64,000 nt of DNA from positions 62,001-126,000 of the forward strand of contig DUNO01000061.1 of the NCBI GenBank assembly GCA_012839295.1. Reading direction: 5' to 3'. This stretch comes from Clostridiales bacterium. Its GTDB lineage: Bacteria; Bacillota; Clostridia; Lachnospirales; Lachnospiraceae. A program made the position numbers and the translations under genes. Shown piece by piece: positions 53,228 to 62,284 of this stretch (positions are counted from its first letter, which is position 1; every line of letters begins with the position of its first letter). A model generated the notes under the pieces. The model was not told where the DNA came from. It did no database searches and worked only from the letters and a program-made list of their open reading frames with translations.

Positions 53228-55222
53228 CTATCTTTTTTCCTTAATCAACCCCTTCCGGTAAGCCTCCAGCAGCTTCTCAAGATCCCTGATCTGGATCTTT
53301 AATTCTTCTCCGATATCAGTATCTCCCACCCTTTTACGGATTACCTCCTGCTCCAGCACAACTGTGGTGGAATGGATGTCTCTTTCCTCTTCAATAGCCT
53401 TCTGGGTGGATTCAAAGGGTTCATGGGATACCAAAAGCAGACCATAGGAATTATAGATTAAGGTATAGCCTGCAATTCCAGTCTGTGCCTGGTACGCCCT
53501 GGAGAAGCCGCCATCGATTACCAGCAGCTTTCCATTGGCCCTTATGGGGCTTTCCCCTTTTTTAATTTCTACCGGAACATGGCCGTTAATGATATGGGAG
53601 GTTCTTGGATCCAAGCCAAACTCCTGGAAGATCATGTTACAGATCCCCTCATCATTTTGCAGCTTAAAGTATGGATCCCTTTTTTCCATATGGGTTTCCT
53701 TTTCTTTTATAAAGTAGCGCTCAAAGGTGGTCATTCTCTCTTTTCCAAAGAGGGGGGAATCAGGACCGCACCAGAGATACCACATCATATCCATGGCGTA
53801 TTGCTTTGCCTGGGGATTCTTCGTATTAAAATACCCTTCCCTTGCCAGGATATCCAGCCGGTCTAAATAGGCTTTGCCGCTATATTCCCTTCCTGAGGCA
53901 TCAAGCCTGATCCCCTTAAAGCTTCCATCCGGATTTAGCGGGATGCACCCATGGTACAAAAGATTGGAATTATTCTTCAAATACATGCTTCCATTGGAAT
54001 ATAGGAAGCTGATATGCTTTTGCAGCTTTTCGCTGTTTATGAAGGAGGATTTTAATTTATCAATCAGCTCCTGCTCCTCGGGGATCAGCTCATAAGGCCG
54101 CTCCAGGTCGACGGTAGGAAAATGAGTATCCTTTAACAGATAGTTTTTTCCATCCACCTCTACTTCCCCGCTGTCAGGGCGGATATTCCCCAGGAGCAGC
54201 CGGTCCTCCATATGATAATCCGGGTGGCGCAGGATGGTCCTCCCCTCCAGCTTAAGCTGGAGAATCGTAATTGCCTTATGCATCTGGGCAATCAACTGGA
54301 CCTCACTGCTGTTGACCCCCTCCTTACCATCCAGCTTGGGCTGGAAGCATTTGCATTCGTCCCTGCCATAGTATTTCATGGCAAAGGTGGCCAGGGGAAG
54401 CAGATTGATGCCATACCCGTCCTCGATGGTCTGCAGGTTGGCATATTTTGTGCTGATCCTGAGCACAGTTGCAATGCAGGCTTCATTTCCCGAAGCCGCT
54501 CCCATCCACAGCATGTCGTGGTTCCCCCACTGGATATCCACGCTATGGTAGTTTATCAACGTATCCATGACAATATCCGCACCGGGACCGCGGTCAAAGA
54601 TGTCCCCTATAATATGTAGCCTGTCAACCACAAGCCTCTGGATCAATTTTGATATGGCAATGATAAATTCCCTGGCACGGTCAATCCGGATAATAGTCTG
54701 GATGATCTCACTATAATACTCTTCCTTATCCCGTTCATCCGCTTCCTCATGCAGGAGCTCCTCAATGATATAGGCAAAATCCTTTGGTAACGCCTTTCTT
54801 ACCTTGGACCTGGTGTACTTGGAGGATGCATACCGGCAGATCTCAACTAACCGGTATAGGGTGACCCGGTACCAATCCTCCAGGTTCTCTTCTTTCCTTT
54901 GCACTATCTCAAGCTTTTGCTCCGGGTAATAAATCAGGGTTGCCAGACTCTTGATATCATTTTCCCCCAGGGACTTTCCGAACAGGTCTTTGATTTTACG
55001 CTTAATGGCGCCGGAGGCATTTTTTAAAACATGATCGAAGGATTCATTCTCCCCGTGGATGTCTGATAAAAAATGCTCCGTACCCTTTGGTAAATTCAAA
55101 ATCGCCTGGAGGTTGATTACTTCAGTACAGGCCGCTGCAATGGTAGGGTACTGGCTCGATAAGAGCTTAAGGTATCTTAGCTCATTTTCCAGCTCCCTGC
55201 TTTGAAATTCTTCTTTATTCAT
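53228..55222 (-). CDS. fbp: Fructose-1,6-bisphosphatase, class III
   Basis: 664 residues, the Firmicutes class III enzyme. The metallophosphatase blocks are present: [54 protein letters not shown], and later [15 protein letters not shown] and [10 protein letters not shown]. Removes the C1 phosphate of fructose 1,6-bisphosphate in gluconeogenesis. Standard length. Alone on its strand, with a good ribosome binding site. Fits growth on lactate or other small acids. Confidence 0.96.
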   Translation of the reverse strand: MNKEEFQSRELENELRYLKLLSSQYPTIAAACTEVINLQAILNLPKGTEHFLSDIHGENESFDHVLKNASGAIKRKIKDLFGKSLGENDIKSLATLIYYPEQKLEIVQRKEENLEDWYRVTLYRLVEICRYASSKYTRSKVRKALPKDFAYIIEELLHEEADERDKEEYYSEIIQTIIRIDRAREFIIAISKLIQRLVVDRLHIIGDIFDRGPGADIVMDTLINYHSVDIQWGNHDMLWMGAASGNEACIATVLRISTKYANLQTIEDGYGINLLPLATFAMKYYGRDECKCFQPKLDGKEGVNSSEVQLIAQMHKAITILQLKLEGRTILRHPDYHMEDRLLLGNIRPDSGEVEVDGKNYLLKDTHFPTVDLERPYELIPEEQELIDKLKSSFINSEKLQKHISFLYSNGSMYLKNNSNLLYHGCIPLNPDGSFKGIRLDASGREYSGKAYLDRLDILAREGYFNTKNPQAKQYAMDMMWYLWCGPDSPLFGKERMTTFERYFIKEKETHMEKRDPYFKLQNDEGICNMIFQEFGLDPRTSHIINGHVPVEIKKGESPIRANGKLLVIDGGFSRAYQAQTGIAGYTLIYNSYGLLLVSHEPFESTQKAIEEERDIHSTTVVLEQEVIRKRVGDTDIGEELKIQIRDLEKLLEAYRKGLIKEKR

Positions 55223-55386
55223 TCATAGCTCCTTTAATAACAGCAGCCCAAGCAGTGCACCGGTTGTATCCCAATGGCCCTGCTTAGGCTGCCTTTTTGC
55301 ACGTTCGACTGGAGATTACTGGTATAACGTGCCTTTATTATACTACGGAGCTATGGATAAATCCACCCCAAATTGTAAAACTAATA

Positions 55387-56232
55387 TCAGAGCCTTTCGT
55401 CAACTGCAAGCCCCTTCAAGTCCTCCTCCGTCGCCTTCTTCTTTTCAACCAGCGCCTGGGGATTGGACAGAAGCAGCTCCTCTTCATCTACGCCAAGGTT
55501 TTCCTTTACCCTGTCCGCCACTTCCTGGGCAAGAGCCTTCTTAATCTCGTCATCAACCTCTTTTAGCAGATCCGCCGCCTCCTTATTGGCCTTTGCCATG
55601 GGGTCGCTCTTTAACCGTTCCTGCTTTATTGCAGATATGGTCTGGTTCGCACGGATGGAGCCTTCCACTGCCTCCTCTGCCCTTTTTTGGTAGGTATGTA
55701 TCATCCGGCTATATTCTAAGGATGCCTCCTGGTACTGCGTCATGGGTTCCATATTACGAAGCAGCTCCCTTTCTTCATCTGTTAACATCTGTCCCGACAT
55801 TTGCTTTTTCTGGAGCCCTTCCCGGATCAGCAGGTCCTTCTGTTCCTGGCTATCGTCATCAATGCCAAGGGACTCCTTTAGCTCTGCCTTTAACCCGCTC
55901 AGTCTCTTTACCTCGTTCTGGTTCTCCCCCGCTTCCTCTAACAGGCTCTCCCGCTTATCCGCGTAGCCCTGGACCACATCATCCAGCTCTAATTCCTTCT
56001 CAAATTGCTTCAATTGGATTTGTAATGCCGCCTTCTGCCCCAGAAGCCTTTTCAGCTCCGTATCCTGTGAGCCTGCCAGGTTTAAGTCACTTGCCTGTAT
56101 GGTATCGGAATTTCCCCCATTCTCCTTTGCTCCCTGCTTTAATTTCGCCTTTTCCTCAGCATTGCCCCCTGCCTTCACTGTATCCGTAGAACGTGGATCC
56201 GCTCCACTCCTTTGTATTGTAGTTACTCCCAT
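55387..56232 (-). CDS. Coiled-coil protein of unknown function
   Basis: 281 residues from ATG 56232 (AGAAAGGA upstream). Hydrophilic and Glu/Lys/Gln-rich throughout, with long heptad-like helices (LKRLLGQKAALQIQLKQFEKELELDDVVQGYADKRESLLEEAGENQNEVKRL). No signal peptide, membrane helix or enzyme motif. A YSRMIHTYQKRAEEAVEGSIRANQTISAIKQERLKSDPM part could be a second helical hairpin. The Pro/Ser-rich N-terminus looks disordered. I do not recognise the family. Confidence 0.7.
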   Translation of the reverse strand: MGVTTIQRSGADPRSTDTVKAGGNAEEKAKLKQGAKENGGNSDTIQASDLNLAGSQDTELKRLLGQKAALQIQLKQFEKELELDDVVQGYADKRESLLEEAGENQNEVKRLSGLKAELKESLGIDDDSQEQKDLLIREGLQKKQMSGQMLTDEERELLRNMEPMTQYQEASLEYSRMIHTYQKRAEEAVEGSIRANQTISAIKQERLKSDPMAKANKEAADLLKEVDDEIKKALAQEVADRVKENLGVDEEELLLSNPQALVEKKKATEEDLKGLAVDERL

Positions 56233-56402
56233 CACTTCCATCCTTTCTGAATAATCCAGTGATTAAACCTGAATATATTTAGTTCCCTTATATGTCTATC
56301 GACATTATTCTGCCATAGCTATAGGTCTAATTCAGTAGAATTTCATCATTTCCCAATATTTTTCCAGAATTATTGCAGGTTCATAACCTTCCATATATAA
56401 AA

Positions 56403-56433
56403 TGAGACTATGCGGATATTGCGCAAAGTCTCA
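56403..56433 (-). terminator. Terminator of the GlsB-like gene
   Basis: TGAGACT and AGTCTCA arms (56403-56409, 56427-56433), with TTTTATAT beyond the stem on the minus strand. Confidence 0.7.
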
Positions 56434-56440
56434 CTTTGAT

Positions 56441-56707
56441 TTACGATTTTCTTCTAACTAAGTTAACGATTCCTAATAGAATAACTGCTCCAACGATGGA
56501 TACGACAAAACTCCATATATTAAGTCCCGTTGCCGGACCCCATCCAAAAATACCTGCTAACCAGCCTCCGATAAATGCGCCGACAATACCAACAACAATA
56601 TTCCAACCCATACCCATTTTTTCATTGTTGCCAGTAATCATACTAGCAATCCATCCAGAGACACCTCCAAGAATTAACCATACTATTAAGTTACTAATTT
56701 CTGGCAT
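56441..56707 (-). CDS. GlsB/YeaQ/YmgE family membrane protein
   Basis: 88 residues from ATG 56707 (AAAGGAG upstream). Three short Gly-rich membrane segments: IVWLILGGVSGWIASMITG, MGWNIVVGIVGAFIGGWLAGIFG and NIWSFVVSIVGAVILLGIVNLVRR. These match the transglycosylase-associated/GlsB stress family. Often stress induced; the molecular role is not known. Confidence 0.9.
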   Translation of the reverse strand: MPEISNLIVWLILGGVSGWIASMITGNNEKMGMGWNIVVGIVGAFIGGWLAGIFGWGPATGLNIWSFVVSIVGAVILLGIVNLVRRKS

Positions 56708-56910
56708 ATTGTAATCTCCTTTCACTTAGAAAATTCATTGCTTTTCTATTACCCTTTATTATCTGACATTATTCAAATTTTATGCAGACCCATAATAAAA
56801 AAGCAGTCGAGAGCTTCTGAAAGGCAGGTTACAGCTTTTACGGAAATTAGCTTATGTTAAATCCGGTAGGAAGATTTTTTATTTTATGTTGTTCTTATTA
56901 TTTTGCAATT

Positions 56911-57729
56911 TTATATATTCAGGGCAGCATCCGGCAATGTATCATTCATGCTTCCCATGCGGTAACCGCCAATATCTACGGTTATGTAGCTAAAGCCTAT
57001 CTTCTTAAGGCTTTTTTCGACCACCCCCTGTATCTCAGCCTCAAAAAGCCTGGTTATCTTTTCCTTATCCACTTCAATTCTCGCCAGCCTTCCATGGATT
57101 CTTACCCTGACCTGGCGAAAGCCCAAATCCAGTAGGAGCTGCTCCGCTTCATCCACCATACGCAGCTTTTCTTCAGTGATCTCTTCCCCGTATACAAACC
57201 TGGAGGAAAGGCAGGCAAAGGACTGCTTGTTCCAGGTGGAAAGCCCAAGCTCCTTTGACAGCAGCCGTATCTCATTCTTGTTTAAGCCGGCAGCCCTCAG
57301 GGGACTTAGAACCCCCTGCTCCCGTACGGCCATTAAGCCCGGCCTGTAGTCTCCTTCATCATCTATATTCGATGCTTCTGCCACATAGGGTATCTGGTGC
57401 TCATCGGCAAGCTGCCAGATCTTGTGGAAAAGCTCTGTTTTACAGAGATAGCAGCGGTTCTCCGGGTTATGGGAAAAGCCATCGATCTGAAGCTCCTCTG
57501 ATTCACAGATATAATGCCTGATGTTCTCTTTCCTGCAAAAAGCCTTAGCCTCTTCCAGCTCCCTCTTTGGAAAAGAGCAGGAGGTTGCAGTTATTGCGAT
57601 GACCCCGTTCCCAAGCACATCATGCGCTACCTTTAGCAGGAAGGTAGAATCAACTCCACCGGAAAATGCAATTGCTATTTTCCCTTTTTCCAACAGCTCC
57701 GCCCGTAATTGTTCAAATTTATGCTTCAT
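56911..57729 (-). CDS. larE: ATP-dependent sacrificial sulfur transferase LarE
   Basis: 272 residues, PP-loop family. The PP-loop IAFSGGVDSTFLLK lies at residues 20-33, and the sulfur donor Cys173 in KQSFACLSSRFVYG corresponds to Cys176 of the Lactobacillus enzyme. Adenylates the nickel-pincer precursor and gives up its Cys sulfur. LarB, LarC and the racemase LarA are not in the window, but the enzyme fits the lactate dehydrogenase operon above. Confidence 0.93.
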   Translation of the reverse strand: MKHKFEQLRAELLEKGKIAIAFSGGVDSTFLLKVAHDVLGNGVIAITATSCSFPKRELEEAKAFCRKENIRHYICESEELQIDGFSHNPENRCYLCKTELFHKIWQLADEHQIPYVAEASNIDDEGDYRPGLMAVREQGVLSPLRAAGLNKNEIRLLSKELGLSTWNKQSFACLSSRFVYGEEITEEKLRMVDEAEQLLLDLGFRQVRVRIHGRLARIEVDKEKITRLFEAEIQGVVEKSLKKIGFSYITVDIGGYRMGSMNDTLPDAALNI

Positions 57730-57800
57730 ATCATGTACTCCTTCGTTTATGTTAGTCGTCTGGTTGTCCGGTATCCAATTCCTTACTCATATCCTAAGCT

Positions 57801-58745
57801 TTAAATATTCAGACAATAATATTTTTCCTTTAATTCCTCTACCATCCGGGTATACTGCTCTTCACACGCACAATAGTTTTTTTCTTCAATGGCCTTTAAG
57901 CAAGGCTGCAAATACTGTGTCCATATCCCTTGGTAGGTTTGCCCTGCCTGGGGCTCCATATTGATTGAGGTCACAATAACAGGAGCCACCCTGTAATACT
58001 CCTCCACCAACTCCCTGCCCTCCGGCTTCTCCAGCATATAGGTATCCCGGAAATGGCGGAAAGCCATAAGCTCATAGCAGTCATCTTCCTTTTGCAGGGT
58101 ATCACAGACTGCCGTCGTAATAAAGCAAAAGCCAAAAGCCTTACGCCTAAAGCCTGCCAAAAGCCGGTCAAATTCACTCTTTTGGAACGGATATTTGGGA
58201 TAAGCCCGGATCCAGGCAGCGATCAACGCATCTGCAAAGGGTTCGCTGATCTCGTAATTCAAATGGCGGACCATTGGCACCAGATATACCGTGAAGAAAA
58301 ACCGGTATTGGTCTATCTGGGTAGATTTTGGCGTCTTTTTCTTATTACTTTTTGTAGCTAGTCCCTCCGTAATCCAATTTACTAAAAAGCCTGCCAGCTC
58401 CTCTGCGACCTGTCTGCAATTTTCTTCCGACAAGGAGGCGTACTGCTCCGCAGGAAGCAGTAAGGGCGTGCACTTTCTCTCATACTCATAAAAGCAATCG
58501 CTGTATTTATTGATTGCAAACCGGGGCAGCATCTGCTCCATATCGCCAAGAAGCTGGGGTATATCCGCAAGGGATTCCCTATAATTTGCCTCCACCTTTT
58601 GAACCGGAACACCGGTCAGATCCACCTTTTTCTTTACGTCCAGCTGGATGGCTTCCCCGCAATACATACAAATACAATTCTCTAAATTTACCGGAACCTG
58701 AAGCTCACCATTACATTTCGGACAATTATGTTTTACATATTCCAT
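57801..58745 (-). CDS. Zinc-ribbon protein with CFI-box C-terminal domain
   Basis: 314 residues from ATG 58745 (GGAGATATATC upstream). The N-terminus has a zinc ribbon, HNCPKCNGELQVPVNLENCICMYCGEAI (CPKC/CMYC). The C-terminal part contains GFCFITTAVCDTLQKEDDCYELMAFRHFRDTYMLEKPEGRELVEEYYRVAPVIV, the CFI-box motif found at the ends of diverse proteins. The middle is helical with no known domain. No membrane helix. The function is unknown; a nucleic-acid or protein-binding role is only a guess. Confidence 0.75.
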   Translation of the reverse strand: MEYVKHNCPKCNGELQVPVNLENCICMYCGEAIQLDVKKKVDLTGVPVQKVEANYRESLADIPQLLGDMEQMLPRFAINKYSDCFYEYERKCTPLLLPAEQYASLSEENCRQVAEELAGFLVNWITEGLATKSNKKKTPKSTQIDQYRFFFTVYLVPMVRHLNYEISEPFADALIAAWIRAYPKYPFQKSEFDRLLAGFRRKAFGFCFITTAVCDTLQKEDDCYELMAFRHFRDTYMLEKPEGRELVEEYYRVAPVIVTSINMEPQAGQTYQGIWTQYLQPCLKAIEEKNYCACEEQYTRMVEELKEKYYCLNI

Positions 58746-58985
58746 GATATATCTCCATTCCACCGTTTTCACGGTATTCACTTTTTCCAATATAAACTGT
58801 CAACAAAATAATTGCGCAATGTTATTGATGCTTTAATTATCTAATCACGTATCCTTTCCTATTATTCTATCTTTATTTTTATACGAAGTAAAGCGATATT
58901 TCCACCCTTATGAATAACTTATGAATAACATACCCCAAAAACACTCCAAAATTCCGGCATGGTATAGGACATGATAATTTTATAC

Positions 58986-59015
58986 TTGTTAGCAGGCTGC
59001 TACAACGGGTATAAT
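58986..59015 (+). promoter_or_regulatory. Promoter of the vsr-restriction gene pair
   Basis: TTGTTA (58986-58991), an 18-nt spacer and TATAAT (59010-59015), about 77 nt before the vsr ATG. Confidence 0.7.
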
Positions 59016-59091
59016 ATACTTATATTAATATAAAAAAGCCTTTGGTGGCGAATCATTCATATTGATATTGTATGAAAAGGGTGTGTAAGTC

Positions 59092-59550
59092 ATGGATAAA
59101 CTAACCAAGGAACAACGCCATAAGAATATGAGCCGTATCCGAAGTAAGGATACCTCCATCGAGCTTAAGCTGCGGAAAGCCCTCTGGCATGCAGGATACC
59201 GCTACCGCAAGAATTACAAAGCGCTCCCCGGCTCCCCGGATATCGCATTGACCAAATACCGGATCGCTATTTTTTGCGACAGTGAGTTCTGGCACGGCAA
59301 GGACTGGGAGGTTCTTAACGCACGCCTGTGCAAAGGAAGCAACAGTGACTTCTGGATCAAGAAAATCACACGTAACCGGGCGCGGGATGAAGAAACCAAC
59401 AAAAAGCTACTGTATATGGACTGGACTGTAATCCGGTTCTGGGGCAAGGATATCCTGGATGACACAGACCAGTGCCTGAAGGTAATACAGGAAACCATCT
59501 TTGATCTCATGACCGCCGACACTCTGTCATTAGATGAAGAACAGGTATGA
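59092..59550 (+). CDS. vsr: Very short patch repair endonuclease Vsr
   Basis: 152 residues. MDKLTKEQRHKNMSRIRSKDTSIELKLRKALWHAGYRYRKNYKALPGSPDIALTKYRIAIFCDSEFWHGKDW shows the family: the catalytic Asp in PGSPDIAL, the FWHG motif and the zinc-site residues. It cuts next to T:G mismatches caused by deamination of 5-methylcytosine. It belongs to the adjacent C5-methyltransferase system, protecting its recognition sites from mutation. First gene of a pair with the restriction nuclease, 75 nt apart. Confidence 0.95.
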   Translation: MDKLTKEQRHKNMSRIRSKDTSIELKLRKALWHAGYRYRKNYKALPGSPDIALTKYRIAIFCDSEFWHGKDWEVLNARLCKGSNSDFWIKKITRNRARDEETNKKLLYMDWTVIRFWGKDILDDTDQCLKVIQETIFDLMTADTLSLDEEQV

Positions 59551-59625
59551 AAAATATATTTTTCCTAAAAACAAATAATAAAGAGAAAAACGGTATTAAG
59601 ATTTACCACAGATAAGGAGGCAGTT

Positions 59626-60429
59626 ATGGAGCACATTACTCCAATTGAATTATATATAAACAGACAAAACCAGACAGCCACATCACTAAATCCCATTCCT
59701 TCGGCATTAACGGAGACAATTGATGAACAAAAGCAACAGATCATTGAAAATGCAAAGGCTTTCTTTCGTGAGGAGATTGCAGAAAGCCATAAGCAGAACA
59801 CAGAGAAATTAAGGCATCTGAAGGAATTTAATTTAAATCCTTTTCTGGATAAATATAAGGCGAATTTTTTAACCGGTGACAATTCTGCAATCAGCATGGC
59901 GAAAGCCTTAGTTTATCCCCGAATATTGGGTACCTCCATCAACACTACCTTCGGAACGAAATTGCAGAAGTTTTGCAGCTCCGTACTGGAGGGCTATGCC
60001 TCCACGACAACCGGAATTGACATTGAATTTATTGATTCCATTGACGGCAGACGTAAATATTGCCAGATCAAAGCAGGCCCCAACACTATTAACAAGGATG
60101 ACGTAAAAACCATCGACGACCATTTCCAGGGAATCAAGAAGCTCGCAAGAACCAATAACCTCAGCATCAGCCTTAACGACCTGGTAGTAGGCGTTTTCTA
60201 CGGCCAGCCGGAGGAATTAAGCACCCATTACAAAAGAATTGAACAGACCTATCCCGTATATGCCGGCAAGGAATTCTGGCACCGCCTCACAGGAGACGAG
60301 AACTTTTACACAGTCCTAACCGATGCCATTGGCGATGTTGCCTCAGAATATGATGGCAGCAAACTCATCGAATCAGTAATTATAGATCTCGCAGCCGAAA
60401 TCAGCCAGGAATTCGGAATCGATCTATAA
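59626..60429 (+). CDS. Type II restriction endonuclease, EcoO109I-like
   Basis: 267 residues. YPRILGTSINTTFGTKLQKFCSSVLEGYASTTTGIDIEFIDSIDGRRKYCQIKAGPNTINKDDVKTIDDHFQGIKKLA resembles the EcoO109I family. The D...(E)-x-K catalytic core can be read as DIEFID with YCQIKAG. GKEFWHRLTGDENFYTVL near the C-terminus is another shared block. EcoO109I cuts RGGNCCY; whether this enzyme has the same site is inference. GGAGGCAGTT ribosome binding site. Next to vsr and convergent to the methyltransferase. Confidence 0.8.
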   Translation: MEHITPIELYINRQNQTATSLNPIPSALTETIDEQKQQIIENAKAFFREEIAESHKQNTEKLRHLKEFNLNPFLDKYKANFLTGDNSAISMAKALVYPRILGTSINTTFGTKLQKFCSSVLEGYASTTTGIDIEFIDSIDGRRKYCQIKAGPNTINKDDVKTIDDHFQGIKKLARTNNLSISLNDLVVGVFYGQPEELSTHYKRIEQTYPVYAGKEFWHRLTGDENFYTVLTDAIGDVASEYDGSKLIESVIIDLAAEISQEFGIDL

Positions 60430-60455
60430 TACCATTAAAACCGCTACAGTACAAT

Positions 60456-60568
60456 CCGCCCAACAAGAGGCATCCCCATACTATCAAAACCGACAAAAAT
60501 GGGTATTCAAATATTCAAAAGCACACCACAACCCGCCCGGCAAAAAGCATCTCCATACTATCAAGGCC
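60456..60568. repeat. Two diverged 36-bp repeats after the restriction gene
   Basis: CCGCCC...CATCnCCATACTATCAAnnCC occurs at 60456-60491 and 60533-60568, about 77 nt apart. A further CCATACTATAATCC at 60588 is a partial third copy. Confidence 0.6.
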
Positions 60569-60638
60569 ACTCAAAAAATATCCAAAATCCATACTATAAT
60601 CCACCTGACAAAGCCCTCTTTATCCTAAATACTAACGC

Positions 60639-60760
60639 GGTGAATATGGGTGCAGATATATTCACTGGGCGCAGACCGGGCTTCCCATGGTTGCCTGCAC
60701 TTGGCAATCATGGGAGGTTAAAGGCAAGCCCAGGTGGATATATCTGCACCCATATTCACC
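60639..60760. terminator. 122-nt nested hairpin between the restriction gene and the methyltransferase gene
   Basis: Perfect 23-bp arms (60639-60661 and 60738-60760; the left one reads GGTGAATATGGGTGCAGATA at its start). An inner hairpin CCCATG-TTGCC/GGCAA-CATGGG lies in the loop. Between convergent genes, so likely a bidirectional terminator, but far larger than needed. Confidence 0.7.
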
Positions 60761-60805
60761 TCACAGCCTAAACCCTCACACCCTAAATCCGGCCCATCTA
60801 ACACT

Positions 60806-62092
60806 CTAATCCATCTGATTCAACACATGAACCAAAGACAGCCCAATCGCCTTGGCAAGCTCCACCGGAACCGCGTTCCCAATCTGCTTATACTGCTGCC
60901 CCATAGACCCGGCAAACTCCCATTCATCTGGAAAGCTCTGTATTCTGGCGTATTCCCTGACAGTAAAGGGCCTTACCTCCTCCGGATGGCAGCGTTCCGT
61001 CTGCTTTTGAGCCGGACTGCAGGTTAAGGTCAGGCATGGCTCCTCCCAGGAAATACGTCTGGCCATACCGGTCCTTCCCCCACCGGAATAATAGCTTTTC
61101 CCCATATATTCCTTCGCAAGCTCTTCCGGCAGATCCCTCCAATAGCCGCCCGGGGGCACCAAGGCCAGGATTTCCCTTTTACGGGGCGGGTATTTCTCCC
61201 CGATGGATTCGGGGACATCCTTAAGTGCGTCACGGAGTACAGGTTTATAATCATAGGGCTTCGGCAGCTGATAGGTGAGCTTATAATCATTGCGGATGCC
61301 CACAATAATAATCCGCTCCCTTTTCTGCGCCACATTATAATCATTCGCCTTTAACAAATGCCAGGATACCTGGTAGTCTAAGCTTTCATAGATATCAATC
61401 ATTGTCTGCAGGGTCTTGCCGCCGTCATCAGCCGCCAACCCCTTCACGTTCTCAGCCAGGAACATCCTCGGCTTCAGTTCAGCTACGATCTGGGCAAAAT
61501 AGAAAAACATGGTTCCCCTGACATCATCCAGCCCAAGCTTACGCCCTGCATAGCTGAAGGCCTGGCAAGGGTAGCCACCGGATACCAGGTCAATATCTTC
61601 CCCTTCGGGTATGTAGTTGCGGATTCCCTCTCCCGCAATCTTCACAATATCGGCTTCAATCACATTCCACTGAGGGCGGTTTGTCCTCAAGGTTTCCGCT
61701 GCATACTTATCAATTTCAACCAAGCCCTTAGCATGGAAGCCTGCCTGCTCCAGCCCAAGGGCAAGCCCTCCGGCTCCTGCAAACAATTCAACACAGCTAT
61801 AAGCCCTCTTTGGCCTTACCTGCCCTACCTCTACAAATTCAGCCAGCTGGGAATTCATATTGCCCCTTTTTACATCGTCCTCCTGCCTGGGAGATAATAT
61901 ATCAACAGGCGTCACATCAAGGGTGGCGCAAAGCTTTTGAAAATTACTTTTGAAAGGATTCGCATTGGGCGATAACATAACGGACAGCTGATTTTTCGTG
62001 ACCCCAAGCCGCTGCGCCAGCTCATTCTGGGTGCCTATCTTTTTCTGCCTCATTATATTACGTATCTTTTCCTTATCTATCACGTAGTCCAT
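60806..62092 (-). CDS. DNA (cytosine-5-)-methyltransferase with N-terminal HTH domain
   Basis: 428 residues. Residues about 1-65 are an Xre-type HTH (IRNIMRQKKIGTQNELAQRLGVTKNQLSVMLSPNANPFKSNFQKLCATLDVTPVDIL). After a linker come the C5 motifs: I SCVELFAGAGGLALGLEQAG, IV SGGYPCQAFSYAG with the catalytic Cys, VI FLAENVKGL, VIII QKRERIIIVG, the target region, and IX-X with QYKQIGNAVPVELAKAI. The HTH probably represses its own or its partner's promoter, as in M.SsoII-type enzymes. It should protect sites cut by the nuclease beside it. RBS AGGAGGGG. Confidence 0.95.
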   Translation of the reverse strand: MDYVIDKEKIRNIMRQKKIGTQNELAQRLGVTKNQLSVMLSPNANPFKSNFQKLCATLDVTPVDILSPRQEDDVKRGNMNSQLAEFVEVGQVRPKRAYSCVELFAGAGGLALGLEQAGFHAKGLVEIDKYAAETLRTNRPQWNVIEADIVKIAGEGIRNYIPEGEDIDLVSGGYPCQAFSYAGRKLGLDDVRGTMFFYFAQIVAELKPRMFLAENVKGLAADDGGKTLQTMIDIYESLDYQVSWHLLKANDYNVAQKRERIIIVGIRNDYKLTYQLPKPYDYKPVLRDALKDVPESIGEKYPPRKREILALVPPGGYWRDLPEELAKEYMGKSYYSGGGRTGMARRISWEEPCLTLTCSPAQKQTERCHPEEVRPFTVREYARIQSFPDEWEFAGSMGQQYKQIGNAVPVELAKAIGLSLVHVLNQMD

Positions 62093-62284
62093 GAAACCCC
62101 TCCTGCATGTTATGAAAATATATTAACACAATCTATGGGTTTATTGCAAATATTTTTTCGAACTTATTTTCGGTTTATGCAGCTTTATCCCTCCATCCGC
62201 AATGATATCCAGAGCCTTTCCAAAGGAAAATGCCTCTTTATAAGGACGCTTGCCGGTCAGGGCATCCAGCACATTGCCTTTGAT

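Noticed and set aside
55593-56189. 198-codon plus-strand frame
   Set aside because: Antisense to the coiled-coil gene; Pro/Ser-rich translation typical of a reversed Glu/Lys-rich gene.
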